A stretch of 64,000 nt of DNA from Methylorubrum populi (GCF_002355515.1 NZ_AP014809.1:1946501-2010500), one strand, 5' to 3'; shown: positions 17,229 through 26,407, counted from the first letter of the stretch. The notes: generated from the letters alone by a model not told the origin. Program-made: numbers and translations.

Positions 17229-19976
17229 TCAGGCCGCGGCGCGGGCGGCGGGTTCGGCGGCGGCCTCGCCGATCTCGGCGAGGGCCGCGAGCAGGCCGCT
17301 GCGGTCGAACTTGGCGACGAGGTCGCTGATCGCGAGGCGGCGTGCCTGCTCGATGGCGTCGGCAGCGACCGTGCCGGTCAGTGCCACCACCGGCATCTCG
17401 GCCAGCCGTCCGCCGCTCTTGCGCATGGCGGCCACGAGGTCGAAGCCGCTGCGGCCGGGCATGTCGAGATCGCTGACCACGAGGTCGATGCCGGCATTGC
17501 CCTTGAGCAGGCCCATCGCCTCGTCGGCGGAGGCGGCGGTCGTCACGCCGTAGCCCGCCGCCTTGAGCACGGGGGTGAGCATGTCGCGGAAGAAGGCCGA
17601 GTCGTCCACGAGCAGGAGCGAGGGCGCCTTCACCACCGTCTTGCGCGGGCCGCGCGCCCAGTCGTCGTAGGCGAGCGGCAGGAAGTGGGCGATGTTGATG
17701 ATGTCGGTTGCCCGGCCCCGCAGCACCGCCGAGCCGATCAGGTCGGAGCGGTCGGCCGAGATCTCGATGTCGAGGCGCTCCTCGACGATGTCGACGATTT
17801 CGTCGACCACGAGGCCCATCGCCCGGTCGCCGTCGGAGAACACGACGAGCGCCTGGTTGCCCTCGGAGCGGATCACGATGCCCGGATCAGCCGGCACCAG
17901 CGGCATCAGACGGCCGCGGTACTGGATCAGCGGGCGCCCGCCGAGATGCTCGATCTTCGAGGCGTCAATCTCCTCGAGGCGGGTGACGAGGGAGAGCGGC
18001 ACCGCCTTGAAGCCGCCCGCGCCGCCCTTGAACACGAGGAGCGTCGCCTTGGCATCGCCGGCCTCGGTCTCCTCGACCTCGGTCTCCGTCGCGGCGCCGG
18101 ACTGCGCGCTCTGGCCGACCAGCTTGGCCACGCCGTTGGGGTCGACGATCAGCACAACGGCGCCGTCGCCGAGGATCGTGTTGCCGGCAAAGAGCGGGAT
18201 GTGGCGCAGTTTGGACGACATCGGCTTCACGACGATCTCTTCCGTGTGGAAGACCTCGTCCACGAGGACGCCGAAGCGCTGCCGCCCGACCTGGGCCACC
18301 ACCACGAAGCCGGACTCGACGAGTTCGCCCTCCTCGACAGTCGCCTGCCCACGCATCAGCCCGTCGAGGGTGACGATCGGCAGGAGCCGCTCGCGCAGCC
18401 GCAGCACCGGCGCGCCGTGGATGCGCTCGATCGAGTTCGCGCTCTTGTTCTCGCCCTTGGGGTCGACCCGGACCAGTTCGAGCACCGCGATCTGCGGCAC
18501 GGCGTAGCGCTGCTCGCCGGCCTTGACGATCAGCGCCGAGACGATGGCGAGCGTCAGCGGGATCTTGATGGTGAAGGTCGTACCCTTGCCGAGCTCCGTG
18601 GCGATGTCGACCACGCCGCCGATGGTCTCGATGTTGGTCTTGACCACGTCCATGCCGACGCCGCGGCCGGAGACCGAGGTGATCGCCTTGGCGGTGGAGA
18701 AGCCGGCGTGGAAGATGAACTTCGCGACCTGCGCGTCGGTCATCCGCTCGATGTCGGCGGCGGGCGCGAAGTTGCGCTCGATCGCCTTCTTGCGGATCGC
18801 GGCGAGGTCGAGGCCCTTGCCGTCATCGGCGATCTCGATCGTGATCGTGCCGCCCTCGTGATAGGCCGAGAGGCGGATCGAGCCGCGGGCCGGCTTGCCG
18901 GCCTTGATGCGCTCGTTGGTGGACTCGATGCCGTGATCGGCCGAGTTGCGCACCATGTGGGTCAGCGGGTCCTTGATGACGTCGAGGACCTGCCGGTCGA
19001 GTTCGGTCTCGGCGCCCGACATCACGAGGTCGATGCCCTTGCCGAGTTCGGCCGAGAGGTCGCGCACGACGCGGGGCAGCTTCTGCCACGCGTTGCCGAT
19101 CGGCTGCATGCGCGTCTTCATCACGCCTTCCTGCAGCTCGGCGGTGACGTGGCTGAGACGCTGCAGCGGGACCTTGTAGCCGGAATCCTCGTGACGGCGG
19201 GCGATCTCGAGGAGCTGGTTGCGGGTCAGCACCAGCTCCGAGACCATCGTCATCAGGTGCTCGATGGTGTCGACGTTCACGCGGATCGTCTGCACCTTGG
19301 CGGCCACGGCGCTCTCGCCGCCCTCCGCGGCGGCCGCCGAGGGCGTGGCGGCGGGACGCTCGGCGGCCTGGACGGGCGCTGCCGGCTCGGGCGCGCTCTC
19401 GAAGGCAGGCGCGGGCGCTTCGACGACCGGCGCGGGCGCTTCGGCCACCGGCGCGGCGGAGAAGTCATCGGGGCCGGGCGCCTCCATGAAGGCGCGCTCC
19501 AGCTCCTCCAGCGAGACTTCACCGGGCTTGAGTTCCCGCTCGACGATCGGCGGCAGTTCGGGCAGGGGCGGCGGAGCGGCGACGGGGCTGGGGGCGGGGG
19601 CCTCCTCGGAGGCCATCTGCTCGAGGGCGCCGATCAGGTCGGCATCGGCCCCGGCGGGCTCGGAGCCGGTGGCTTCGAGGTCGGCGAGGATCGCCTTGAG
19701 GCGGTCGAGGGTGGCGAGGATCAGCGTGACCGAGGCGCCGCTGACGGGATACCCGTCGCGGAAGCGCCCCATCAGGGTCTCCGCGGCGTGGGCCAGCGCT
19801 TCCAGCCGCGGCAGGCCGAGGAAGCCGCAGGTGCCCTTGATGGTGTGGACGAGCCGGAAGATGTTGCGCAGGATCTGCTGGTTGTTGGGGTCCTGCTCGA
19901 AACGGACAAGCTCCGCATCGACCGTGTCCAGATGCTCGGCGCTCTCGACCAGAAACTCGCGAAGCAGATCGTCCAT
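17229..19976 (-). CDS. cheA: Chemotaxis histidine kinase CheA with C-terminal receiver domain
   Basis: The 915-residue hybrid has an N-terminal Hpt domain (phospho-His44 in RLVHTIKGTCGFLG), an Ala/Pro-rich linker (about 130-220), a dimerisation domain, an HATPase core (HMVRNSADHGIE near 342, GRGVGMDVVKTN near 438), two CheW-like domains (about 485-595 and 645-765) and a C-terminal receiver (about 785-905, phospho-Asp in VVSDLDMPG). The tandem CheW domains and the receiver set it apart from E. coli CheA and resemble CheA/PilL-type kinases. It opens the che operon; no chemoreceptor gene is in the window. Confidence 0.95.
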   Translation of the reverse strand: MDDLLREFLVESAEHLDTVDAELVRFEQDPNNQQILRNIFRLVHTIKGTCGFLGLPRLEALAHAAETLMGRFRDGYPVSGASVTLILATLDRLKAILADLEATGSEPAGADADLIGALEQMASEEAPAPSPVAAPPPLPELPPIVERELKPGEVSLEELERAFMEAPGPDDFSAAPVAEAPAPVVEAPAPAFESAPEPAAPVQAAERPAATPSAAAAEGGESAVAAKVQTIRVNVDTIEHLMTMVSELVLTRNQLLEIARRHEDSGYKVPLQRLSHVTAELQEGVMKTRMQPIGNAWQKLPRVVRDLSAELGKGIDLVMSGAETELDRQVLDVIKDPLTHMVRNSADHGIESTNERIKAGKPARGSIRLSAYHEGGTITIEIADDGKGLDLAAIRKKAIERNFAPAADIERMTDAQVAKFIFHAGFSTAKAITSVSGRGVGMDVVKTNIETIGGVVDIATELGKGTTFTIKIPLTLAIVSALIVKAGEQRYAVPQIAVLELVRVDPKGENKSANSIERIHGAPVLRLRERLLPIVTLDGLMRGQATVEEGELVESGFVVVAQVGRQRFGVLVDEVFHTEEIVVKPMSSKLRHIPLFAGNTILGDGAVVLIVDPNGVAKLVGQSAQSGAATETEVEETEAGDAKATLLVFKGGAGGFKAVPLSLVTRLEEIDASKIEHLGGRPLIQYRGRLMPLVPADPGIVIRSEGNQALVVFSDGDRAMGLVVDEIVDIVEERLDIEISADRSDLIGSAVLRGRATDIINIAHFLPLAYDDWARGPRKTVVKAPSLLLVDDSAFFRDMLTPVLKAAGYGVTTAASADEAMGLLKGNAGIDLVVSDLDMPGRSGFDLVAAMRKSGGRLAEMPVVALTGTVAADAIEQARRLAISDLVAKFDRSGLLAALAEIGEAAAEPAARAAA

Positions 19977-20186
19977 GGGGGGTACTCGTCTACGCGCACT
20001 AAGGGACGTGCGACGAGCACTCTCGCCTTGGAAAGTTAGTGAAGCGTTGAAGGCGGGCCCGGCTTCACAATTGTTTTTAGGAAGAAACGGGAAGAATTTG
20101 AGCGCAGGCGCCCGCTTCCCGGCGTGGGGCCTCCGGTGTGAGATCCCGGGCGTGAGATCCCTGGTCTGAGACCGCAGCCGCGCGCC

Positions 20187-20939
20187 TCAGGCGAGCTGCG
20201 TGTCCGGCGGGGCGCTGTCGGAGGGACGGTCGTTCTCGAGGCTCGGGGCCGGGGCGCCCGGCAGCCCCACCGCGGCCTCGGTGGGCGCGGCGGTGACCGT
20301 CACCTCGTCGCCCTGGATCGCGAACCGCACGTCCATTGCCGCCGCGCGCGCGACGAGGCCGGCATAGAAGGGCAGGATGCCGTGGGCATCGACGCTGCCG
20401 CCCTCGGGCGTGCCGGCGATCAGCGCCTCGACATGGGGCGGGATGCGCGCGTGGCTGCCCTTGGCGCGCAGGACGAAGCGTGGGGCGTCGCCGTCGCCGG
20501 TCACCGCCACGTCGATCACGCCGCCGCGGGGAATCGCGCTCGAGGCGATCACCACGAGGTTGAGCAGGAGCTTGACCTTGTTCTTCGGAAACAGGGCCTG
20601 GGGCGCGCTCCAGGTGATCTGCGTCTTCTCGTCGGCGAACATCGCCCGCGACACCTTCTCGGCGTCGGCCAGATCGATCGAGGCGCCGGCCGAGCCCGCC
20701 GCGCCGAAGGCGATGCGGGCGAACTGCACGCGGGCCGAGGCAGTGCGCGCGCTCTTGCGGATCAGTTCGAGCGCGAATTCGCGCATCGAGGGATCGTTGT
20801 CGTCCTCGAGCACTTCGAGGCCGTTCACGATCGCGCCGATCGGGCTGATCACGTCGTGGCACACGCGCGAGCACAGCAGGGCCGAGAGGTCGAGGGCGTC
20901 GAGGGTGAGGCTGCTGGTACCGCTCATACTACCGCTCAT
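20187..20939 (-). CDS. chpT: Histidine phosphotransferase ChpT
   Basis: The 250-residue product has the ChpT DHp-like helix CSRVCHDVISPIGAIVNGLE with the phospho-acceptor His28, and a degenerate HATPase-like C-terminal domain. In alphaproteobacteria ChpT relays phosphate from CckA to CtrA and CpdR, controlling the cell cycle. The ATG at 20939 follows GGAG at good spacing; a second ATG twelve bases later is possible. The last ~35 residues are Pro/Ser-rich and probably disordered. It is divergent from cysQ and lies 210 bp upstream of cheA. Confidence 0.9.
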   Translation of the reverse strand: MSGSMSGTSSLTLDALDLSALLCSRVCHDVISPIGAIVNGLEVLEDDNDPSMREFALELIRKSARTASARVQFARIAFGAAGSAGASIDLADAEKVSRAMFADEKTQITWSAPQALFPKNKVKLLLNLVVIASSAIPRGGVIDVAVTGDGDAPRFVLRAKGSHARIPPHVEALIAGTPEGGSVDAHGILPFYAGLVARAAAMDVRFAIQGDEVTVTAAPTEAAVGLPGAPAPSLENDRPSDSAPPDTQLA

Positions 20940-21245
20940 GGCGCGCTCCGTTCCCGGCTGTCGAAAGAGGTGTCGCAAACAGGTGTCGCGAAGTGCCGCC
21001 GGCCGGTCGGACAGCCCGCCCCCCGGATGCGGCGGGCACCGGATCCGGCTAGCGAATAGTCACCGGCGGCCGCTTTGGAAAGCCGCGCCCACCGATCCGT
21101 CCTCGCCGCCGGTCCCGAGCGTCGGCGCGGATGTCCCGAATCCGCCGCAACCTGAGGGCATGGAATCCGGCTCACGCAGGCTTGCGTACCCAATTCGGAC
21201 ACATGTCGGATCGACAAGTCCCGTTCGTTCATTGATGACATTGCG
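20940..21245. other. Intergenic region between divergent chpT and cysQ-like genes
   Basis: This 306-bp stretch must hold both promoters. I see a direct repeat AGGTGTCGC (near 20968 and 20982) close to chpT, and a lower-GC stretch before 21246 (CATTGATGACATTGCG). No TTAA-N7-TTAA box, hairpin or small gene was recognised. Confidence 0.5.
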
Positions 21246-22169
21246 ATGACTGCCCCCGCCTCCCTTCCGGCCGCCCCGTCGACGGTCCTGACGGCTCCCG
21301 TTCCGGCCTCGCTGCGCGACGCCATCGCGGACCGGCTCGCCGGGATCGCCTGCGAGGCCGGGCGCATCCTGCGGGGCTATCACGGCGGCGACTGCCCGCA
21401 CGTGATCAAGCCGGACGGCTCGCCCGCGAGCCTCGCCGACACCCGCTCCGAGGAGCTGATCGTCGCCGCGCTGGCGCAGGCCTTTCCCGGCATTCCGGTG
21501 ATCGCCGAGGAGACCTCCTGCACCGCGCGGCCCGCACCCCTGTTCTTCCTCGTCGATCCCCTCGACGGCACCCGCGACTTCCTGGCCGGCAACGAGCAGT
21601 ACTGCGTCAATATCGGCCTGATTCAGGGGGACCGCCCGATCGCCGCCGCGCTGGCGGCGCCGGGCCTCGGCCGGGTCTGGGCGGCGGGCACCACCGCCCG
21701 CGAGGCGCCGATCCGCGAGGGCCGGCCGGGTGAATTCCGGGCGGTGCACGTGCGCGCGGCGCCCGCCGACGGCCTCGTTGCCCTCGTCAGCCGCCTGCAC
21801 GGCGACAGCGACACCGATGCCTGCCTGGAGCGGATGCATGTCGGCGAGCGGCGGGTCGCCTCCTCGGCCCTCAAGTTCGGTCTGATCGCGGCGGGCGAGG
21901 CGGACATCTACGTGCGCTGCGTCCCCACCATGGAGTGGGACACCGCGGCCGGCGACCACGTGCTGACCATGGCGGGCGGGCGCGTCGTCGGCCCCGGCGG
22001 CGACACGATCACCTACGGCCACCATACCCGCTTCTACCGCAACGGCCCCTTCGCGGCGCTCGCCTCGCCGGCCTATCGCGACGTGCTCGATCTGCCGCAG
22101 CAGGGCGCCGTGTCGTATTTCGACCGGCGCCGGGCGGGGGAGACGGTCGAGGCCACGAAGCAGGGATAG
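21246..22169 (+). CDS. cysQ: Inositol-monophosphatase-family enzyme, CysQ-like 3'(2'),5'-bisphosphate nucleotidase
   Basis: The 307-residue product carries the FIG-superfamily metal sites: IAEETS, LVDPLDGTRDF and EWDTAAGDHVL. The N-terminal IKPDGSPASLADTRSE and the WDTAAGD form favour CysQ, which hydrolyses PAP from sulfate assimilation, over SuhB-type inositol phosphatases. The start at 21246 has a weak ribosome site and a ~20-residue Ala/Pro leader, so an internal start is conceivable. It is transcribed toward eipA but separated from it by 230 bp with its own CtrA box. Confidence 0.82.
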   Translation: MTAPASLPAAPSTVLTAPVPASLRDAIADRLAGIACEAGRILRGYHGGDCPHVIKPDGSPASLADTRSEELIVAALAQAFPGIPVIAEETSCTARPAPLFFLVDPLDGTRDFLAGNEQYCVNIGLIQGDRPIAAALAAPGLGRVWAAGTTAREAPIREGRPGEFRAVHVRAAPADGLVALVSRLHGDSDTDACLERMHVGERRVASSALKFGLIAAGEADIYVRCVPTMEWDTAAGDHVLTMAGGRVVGPGGDTITYGHHTRFYRNGPFAALASPAYRDVLDLPQQGAVSYFDRRRAGETVEATKQG

Positions 22170-22248
22170 GGCGCGACGGCCGTGTCTGCGGAAATCGTGA
22201 TCAGGGCGGCTCGGCCGGCAGACGCGGCCGCCGTCGGCCCGCCTCCGC

Positions 22249-22276
22249 TTAACCATACGTTAACCCAATCTTGACT
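22249..22276 (+). promoter_or_regulatory. CtrA box with adjoining -35 element upstream of eipA
   Basis: TTAA-CCATACG-TTAAC at 22249-22264 is a perfect TTAA-N7-TTAAC full CtrA site. TTGACT follows at 22271-22276, so the box abuts a candidate -35. It is about 136 bp before the eipA start. CtrA directly activates eipA in Brucella, which supports function here. Confidence 0.75.
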
Positions 22277-22399
22277 TGATCGGTCGCGAGACTGCGCGCT
22301 CCCTGCGTGCCTCGATCCGACGGCTTCCGGTAGCGGAGGCCCCCGCCCGGCGATGGGCGGGCTGCGGCGAGCGACGGGGGAGCCGGTAGGGAGACCGAC

Positions 22400-23014
22400 A
22401 TGCCGCACGATCCCATCCGCACGGCGACGACCCGCCGCGCCGCCCTGCTCGGGCTCTCCGCCGGGCTCTCCGGCGGACTTCTCGCTAGCGCCGTCCCCGC
22501 CCTTGCCTATCAGGACGACGGCGTGCGTCCGGACTCGTTCCGCGCCTCCGAGGTGGTCGAGAACGGACACCGCTTCTTCGGAAGCGTGTCGCGCGGCCTC
22601 GCCCTGACCGTCGAGGAGGCGAGCCGCCGCTGGGGCGAGCCCAACGGCTACATCCTCGGCCAGGAGGCGTCCGGGGCCATCGTCGGCGGCCTGCGCTTCG
22701 GCGAGGGCACGCTCTACACCCGCAATGCCGGGCAGCGCCGGATCTACTGGCAGGGCCCGACGCTGGGCTTCGACGTCGGCGGCGACGGCGCGCGCACGAT
22801 GATGCTCGTCTACAACCTGCCCGCCGTGCGCGACCTCTACCGCCGCTTCGGCGGCGTCGACGGCTCGGCCTACTTCATCGGCGGCTTCGGCATGACCGCC
22901 GTGACCGACGGCGGCATCGTCGTGGTGCCGATCCGCTCCGGCGTCGGCGCCCGGCTCGGCATCAATGTCGGCTACCTGAAATTCACCGGCCGCCCGACCT
23001 GGAACCCGTTCTGA
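22400..23014 (+). CDS. eipA: EipA-like periplasmic envelope-integrity protein (DUF1134)
   Basis: The 204-residue product has a signal sequence (TRRAALLGLSAGL..., cleavage near ALAYQ) with a twin-arginine-like pair, then the DUF1134 core: YILGQEASGAIVGGLRFGEG, and SAYFIGGFGMTAVTDG. Known EipA is a soluble periplasmic eight-stranded barrel needed for envelope stress resistance in Brucella. The ATG follows GGTAGGGAG. The CtrA box upstream fits the known regulation of this family. Confidence 0.88.
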   Translation: MPHDPIRTATTRRAALLGLSAGLSGGLLASAVPALAYQDDGVRPDSFRASEVVENGHRFFGSVSRGLALTVEEASRRWGEPNGYILGQEASGAIVGGLRFGEGTLYTRNAGQRRIYWQGPTLGFDVGGDGARTMMLVYNLPAVRDLYRRFGGVDGSAYFIGGFGMTAVTDGGIVVVPIRSGVGARLGINVGYLKFTGRPTWNPF

Positions 23015-23278
23015 TTCTTTTCGATAACAGTCCCAAGGCCGCGCGGCGCGATCCCATGTCATCGCTCCGAGAGCGATCGGGTCGGATGTCCGGCGCGAAG
23101 AGCGCCCGCGGAACGGGCCTCGGCCGAGGCGTCGCGTGGAGCGAAAGCCCAAGGCCGCGGAGGCGGTCGCCGGCGCTTGAGGCCGAGGAGAAGACAGCCC
23201 GCTTGCCTCCCCGCGGGCAAGACGGGCAAAAGACGCAGCGGCCGGACCTCCCGGCCGAGGCGGCGTGAGGGCCCGTTC
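23015..23278. other. Intergenic region rich in inverted repeats
   Basis: The 264-bp gap after eipA holds several palindromes: TCGCTCCGAGAGCGA near 23062, CCTCGGCCGAGG at 23118-23129, and CTTGCC...GGCAAG at about 23203-23222. An open frame at 23056-23268 is Arg/Ser-rich without family features and is not called. The structure suggests terminators or a dispersed repeat rather than a gene. Confidence 0.45.
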
Positions 23279-23989
23279 GTGATCGAGACCGTGATGATCT
23301 TCGGGCTCGGCTTCCTCCTGGCGAGCCTGTGCGCCCTGACGGTCCTGCCGACCGTGAACGCCCGCGCCGGCCGTCTCGCCCGGCGGCGGATCGAGGCGAC
23401 CCTGCCGGTGAGCGTGTCCGAGGTCGTGGCCGAGCGCGACCACCTCCGGGCGGAATTCGCCGTGGCCCAGCGCCGGCTGGAGCGGAAGGCGGAGGCCATC
23501 GCCGCCCGGCGTCACGCCGACATGGCCGCCATCGGCGCCCGCACCATGGAGGCCGAGGCGGCGGTCGCCGCCCGGATCCTCAGCGAGGCGGAGGTGGCCC
23601 GCGCCCTCGAACGCATCGCCGGACTCGACCGGGATCTGGCCAAGGCCCGGGCCGAGGGCGAGACGGGGCTCGCCACCCTCCACGCCCTGGAGGAGGCCCA
23701 TCGTGCGCTCCTCGACGATCTCAAGGCGGCGCGCCGGGCGCAGGCGGGTGCCGCCCCGGCCTCGACCGAGGATGCCGCGGGCGCGGCCGCGCCCGCGCGC
23801 CAAGGGATCGAGGCCGAGGTCGAGGCGCTGCGCGCGGAACTGGCGGCTGCCCGGGCCGCGCCCGCGAGCGAGGACACCGCCGAGCTGCGCCGCCGCATCA
23901 ATGAGGTTGCCGACGCCCTGGCCCGGCGCGACCGTCTGCCCCAGGCCGGGGGCTTCCCGGTCGCCTCCCCGGCGCTCGCCGAGAGCTGA
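23279..23989 (+). CDS. Membrane-anchored coiled-coil protein, function unknown
   Basis: The 236-residue product starts with one hydrophobic helix (residues 4-20, MIFGLGFLLASLCAL region) followed by ~190 residues of Ala/Arg/Glu-rich heptad sequence predicted to form coiled coil, with a short Ala/Pro break near 155-170. Such proteins are common in Rhizobiales but unnamed. The GTG at 23279 with GAGGG eight bases upstream is preferred to the Arg-rich extension from 23177. A structural or scaffolding role at the inner membrane is a guess from shape only. Confidence 0.65.
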   Translation: MIETVMIFGLGFLLASLCALTVLPTVNARAGRLARRRIEATLPVSVSEVVAERDHLRAEFAVAQRRLERKAEAIAARRHADMAAIGARTMEAEAAVAARILSEAEVARALERIAGLDRDLAKARAEGETGLATLHALEEAHRALLDDLKAARRAQAGAAPASTEDAAGAAAPARQGIEAEVEALRAELAAARAAPASEDTAELRRRINEVADALARRDRLPQAGGFPVASPALAES

Positions 23990-24211
23990 GCCGCGAAGCA
24001 TCGAAAACGACTGGAGCCGAAACGCACGCCGCGGCGCGGGCGCGACGCCTATCGTGCGGGCCATCCCTTGCGATGCCCCGTCCGAGCCCGTAAGCACCGA
24101 ACCACCTTGCGTTTGCCCCGGACCCGCCTCGTTTCGGACATGCGGGGGCATCATCGCGCCCGGATCTCCTCCCACGCATCTTTCCCTTCAAACCGCGATC
24201 GAGCGAACATC

Positions 24212-24490
24212 ATGGCCTTGAAGCTGACGCCCCTGGTTCTCGCATTGACGGGCGCGGCCGCCCTGCTGGCCGCTCCGGCACAGGCGCAGCAGTCGAAGCG
24301 CGGCAACGAGACGCTCAAGAAGTACTGCACCGGCGATTACCTGAGCTATTGCGGCAACCTCGACCCGGACGATCCGGCGACCGACCAGTGCTTCAAGACC
24401 AACTGGTCGAAGCTCTCCGAGAACTGCCGCCGGGCGATCGACGCCTACACGCCGCCGAAGGATGCGCCGCGCGGCAACAAGAAGAGCTGA
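24212..24490 (+). CDS. Small exported Cys-rich protein (GLG1-type repeat)
   Basis: The 92-residue product has a clear signal peptide (1-25, cleavage after AQA) and a mature part with four Cys spaced as KKYCTGDYLSYC, DQCFKTNW and ENCRRAI. This spacing resembles a single cysteine-rich GLG1-type repeat, found in many small alphaproteobacterial periplasmic proteins. Two disulfides are likely. The ATG at 24212 lies after GAGCGAAC. Function is unknown. Confidence 0.75.
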   Translation: MALKLTPLVLALTGAAALLAAPAQAQQSKRGNETLKKYCTGDYLSYCGNLDPDDPATDQCFKTNWSKLSENCRRAIDAYTPPKDAPRGNKKS

Positions 24491-24668
24491 GGCCGCCCTG
24501 CGGCCACGCCGAGGCGGAGCCGGGCCGGGACGCGGCCGGGCTCACCGCTCGGCGATTTCGGCTCGAGCGCACACCGTCTTCGTCCGCGGGGCCGGTGGCC
24601 ATCTTTCGGGCCGAGGCTCCAACGGCTAAGCTCGCGCAGCCCCGCCGGAAAGATCGCCGGAAATCCCG

Positions 24669-25022
24669 ATGCCCGCCCGCTCCGCCCGCCTCTCGATCCT
24701 GATCGCGCTCGGCCTTGTCCTGGCCTGCACGGCCTGCGGCCGGCGCGGCAGCCTGGAACCGCCGGGCGCCCCCGCGGCCGAGACCGCCCCGGCCGGCCCG
24801 CGCCCCGGCGTGCCGGCCTCGGCGCGCAGCCTGCCGGGCAGCACGGTGTCCCTGGGCGACCGCGGCGCGGCCCCCGATCCGGAGGCCGTGCAGGCGGGCG
24901 ACGAACTCAGCGCCGCGGCGATCCCCGCGGGCGGCGACGGCGTTCCGGTCACGACCTCCCGCGGATCGAAGCGCGGCTACAGGGTGCCCAAGGAGCCGTT
25001 CATCCTCGATCCGCTGCTGTAG
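24669..25022 (+). CDS. lptM: LptM-like outer-membrane lipoprotein
   Basis: The 117-residue product has a lipoprotein signal with lipid-acceptor Cys in CTACGRRGSLEPP. The CGxxGxLxxP form right after the Cys is the hallmark of LptM (YifL), which helps LptD maturation in enterobacteria. The remainder is Ala/Pro-rich with a conserved basic end GYRVPKEPFILDPLL. Its position directly before lysA is the usual alphaproteobacterial arrangement and supports the call. Confidence 0.82.
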   Translation: MPARSARLSILIALGLVLACTACGRRGSLEPPGAPAAETAPAGPRPGVPASARSLPGSTVSLGDRGAAPDPEAVQAGDELSAAAIPAGGDGVPVTTSRGSKRGYRVPKEPFILDPLL

Positions 25023-25138
25023 CGGCCTGAGGCGGCCCGCCCGGACAAGCCGAGGCCCGGTTCGAGGTAGACAGCGCACCGCGCGCGGGGGCATTCGGGC
25101 GTGCCGGCCACACTTTCCGCGCGGCGGATGATCCTGAC

Positions 25139-26407
25139 ATGCACCATTTCCACTATCGGGACGGGCGTCTCCACGCCGAGGACGTCGATCTGACGACGCT
25201 GGCGGACGCGGTCGGCACGCCGTTCTACTGCTACAGCACCGCCACCCTGGAGCGGCACTACCGCGTCTTCGCGCAGGCCTTTGCCGGCGACGATGCGCTG
25301 GTGTGCTTCGCCATGAAGGCGAACTCGAATCAGGCGGTGCTCGCCACCCTCGCCCGCCAGGGTGCGGGCATGGACATCGTGTCCGAGGGCGAGCTGCGCC
25401 GGGCGCTGGCCGCGGGCGTGCCGGGCGAGCGCATCGTCTTCTCCGGCGTCGGCAAGACCCGCGAGGAGATGGCCGCCGCGCTCGATGCCAACATCCTCTG
25501 CTTCAACGTCGAGAGCGAGCCCGAGCTCGCCGCCCTGTCCGAGGTCGCCGCCGCGCGGGGCCGGACGGCGCCGGTCTCGATCCGCGTGAATCCGGACGTC
25601 GATGCGCGCACGCATGCCAAGATCTCGACCGGCAAGTCCGAGAACAAGTTCGGCATCCCGATCTCCCGCGCGCGCGAGGTCTATGCCGGGGCGGCCCGGC
25701 TGCCGGGCCTCGAGATCGTCGGCGTCGACGCGCATATCGGCAGCCAGATCACGGACCTGACCCCGTTCGACAACGCCGCGCGCCTGCTCTGCGAACTCGC
25801 CCGCGACCTCCTCGCCGACGGGCACCGGCTGCACCACGTCGATTTCGGCGGCGGGCTGGGCATCCCCTATCGCGACGACAACGCCCCCCCGCCGGATCCG
25901 ACGGCGCTCGCCGAGATCCTGCGCCCCCATTTCCGGCCGCTGGGCCTGCGGCCGGTCTTCGAGATCGGGCGGATGATCGCGGGCAATGCCGGCATCCTCG
26001 TCACCCGGGTGATCTACGTGAAGCCGACGGAGGACAAGACCTTCGTCATCGTCGACGGGGCGATGAACGACCTGATCCGCCCGACGCTCTACGACGCCTT
26101 CCACGCCCTGCGGCCCCTGCGCGAGCCTGCCCCCGACACGCCGCGGCTGACGGCGGACGTGGTCGGCCCGGTCTGCGAGAGCGGCGATTATCTCGCGCTC
26201 GGTCGCGAGATGCCGGCGGTCGGGCCGGGGGATCTGATCGCGGTGATGAGCGCGGGGGCGTACGGTGCGGTCCAGGCCGGCACCTACAACAGCCGCCGTC
26301 TCGTGCCCGAGGTGCTGGTGACCGGCGACCGCTCGGCGGTCGTGCGCCCGCGCCCGAGCTACGACGACCTGATCGGCCTCGACCGCCTGCCCGACTGGCT
26401 CGCGTGA
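25139..26407 (+). CDS. lysA: Diaminopimelate decarboxylase
   Basis: The 422-residue PLP enzyme makes L-lysine from meso-diaminopimelate, the last step of lysine synthesis. It starts MHHFHYRDGRLHAEDVDL, typical of the family, has the PLP lysine K60 in CFAMKANSNQAVL, the glycine-rich HVDFGGGLGIPY and the active-site GPVCESGDYLA supplied across the dimer. Length is normal. It follows lptM by 116 bp, probably on one transcript. Confidence 0.97.
   Translation: MHHFHYRDGRLHAEDVDLTTLADAVGTPFYCYSTATLERHYRVFAQAFAGDDALVCFAMKANSNQAVLATLARQGAGMDIVSEGELRRALAAGVPGERIVFSGVGKTREEMAAALDANILCFNVESEPELAALSEVAAARGRTAPVSIRVNPDVDARTHAKISTGKSENKFGIPISRAREVYAGAARLPGLEIVGVDAHIGSQITDLTPFDNAARLLCELARDLLADGHRLHHVDFGGGLGIPYRDDNAPPPDPTALAEILRPHFRPLGLRPVFEIGRMIAGNAGILVTRVIYVKPTEDKTFVIVDGAMNDLIRPTLYDAFHALRPLREPAPDTPRLTADVVGPVCESGDYLALGREMPAVGPGDLIAVMSAGAYGAVQAGTYNSRRLVPEVLVTGDRSAVVRPRPSYDDLIGLDRLPDWLA

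Noticed and set aside
17685..20039. 784-codon + strand open frame opposite cheA
   Set aside because: Antisense shadow of cheA; composition Asp/Arg/Gly-rich without domains.
23056..23268. 70-codon + frame after eipA
   Set aside because: Arg/Ser-rich, no ribosome site, overlaps palindromic repeats; more likely noncoding.
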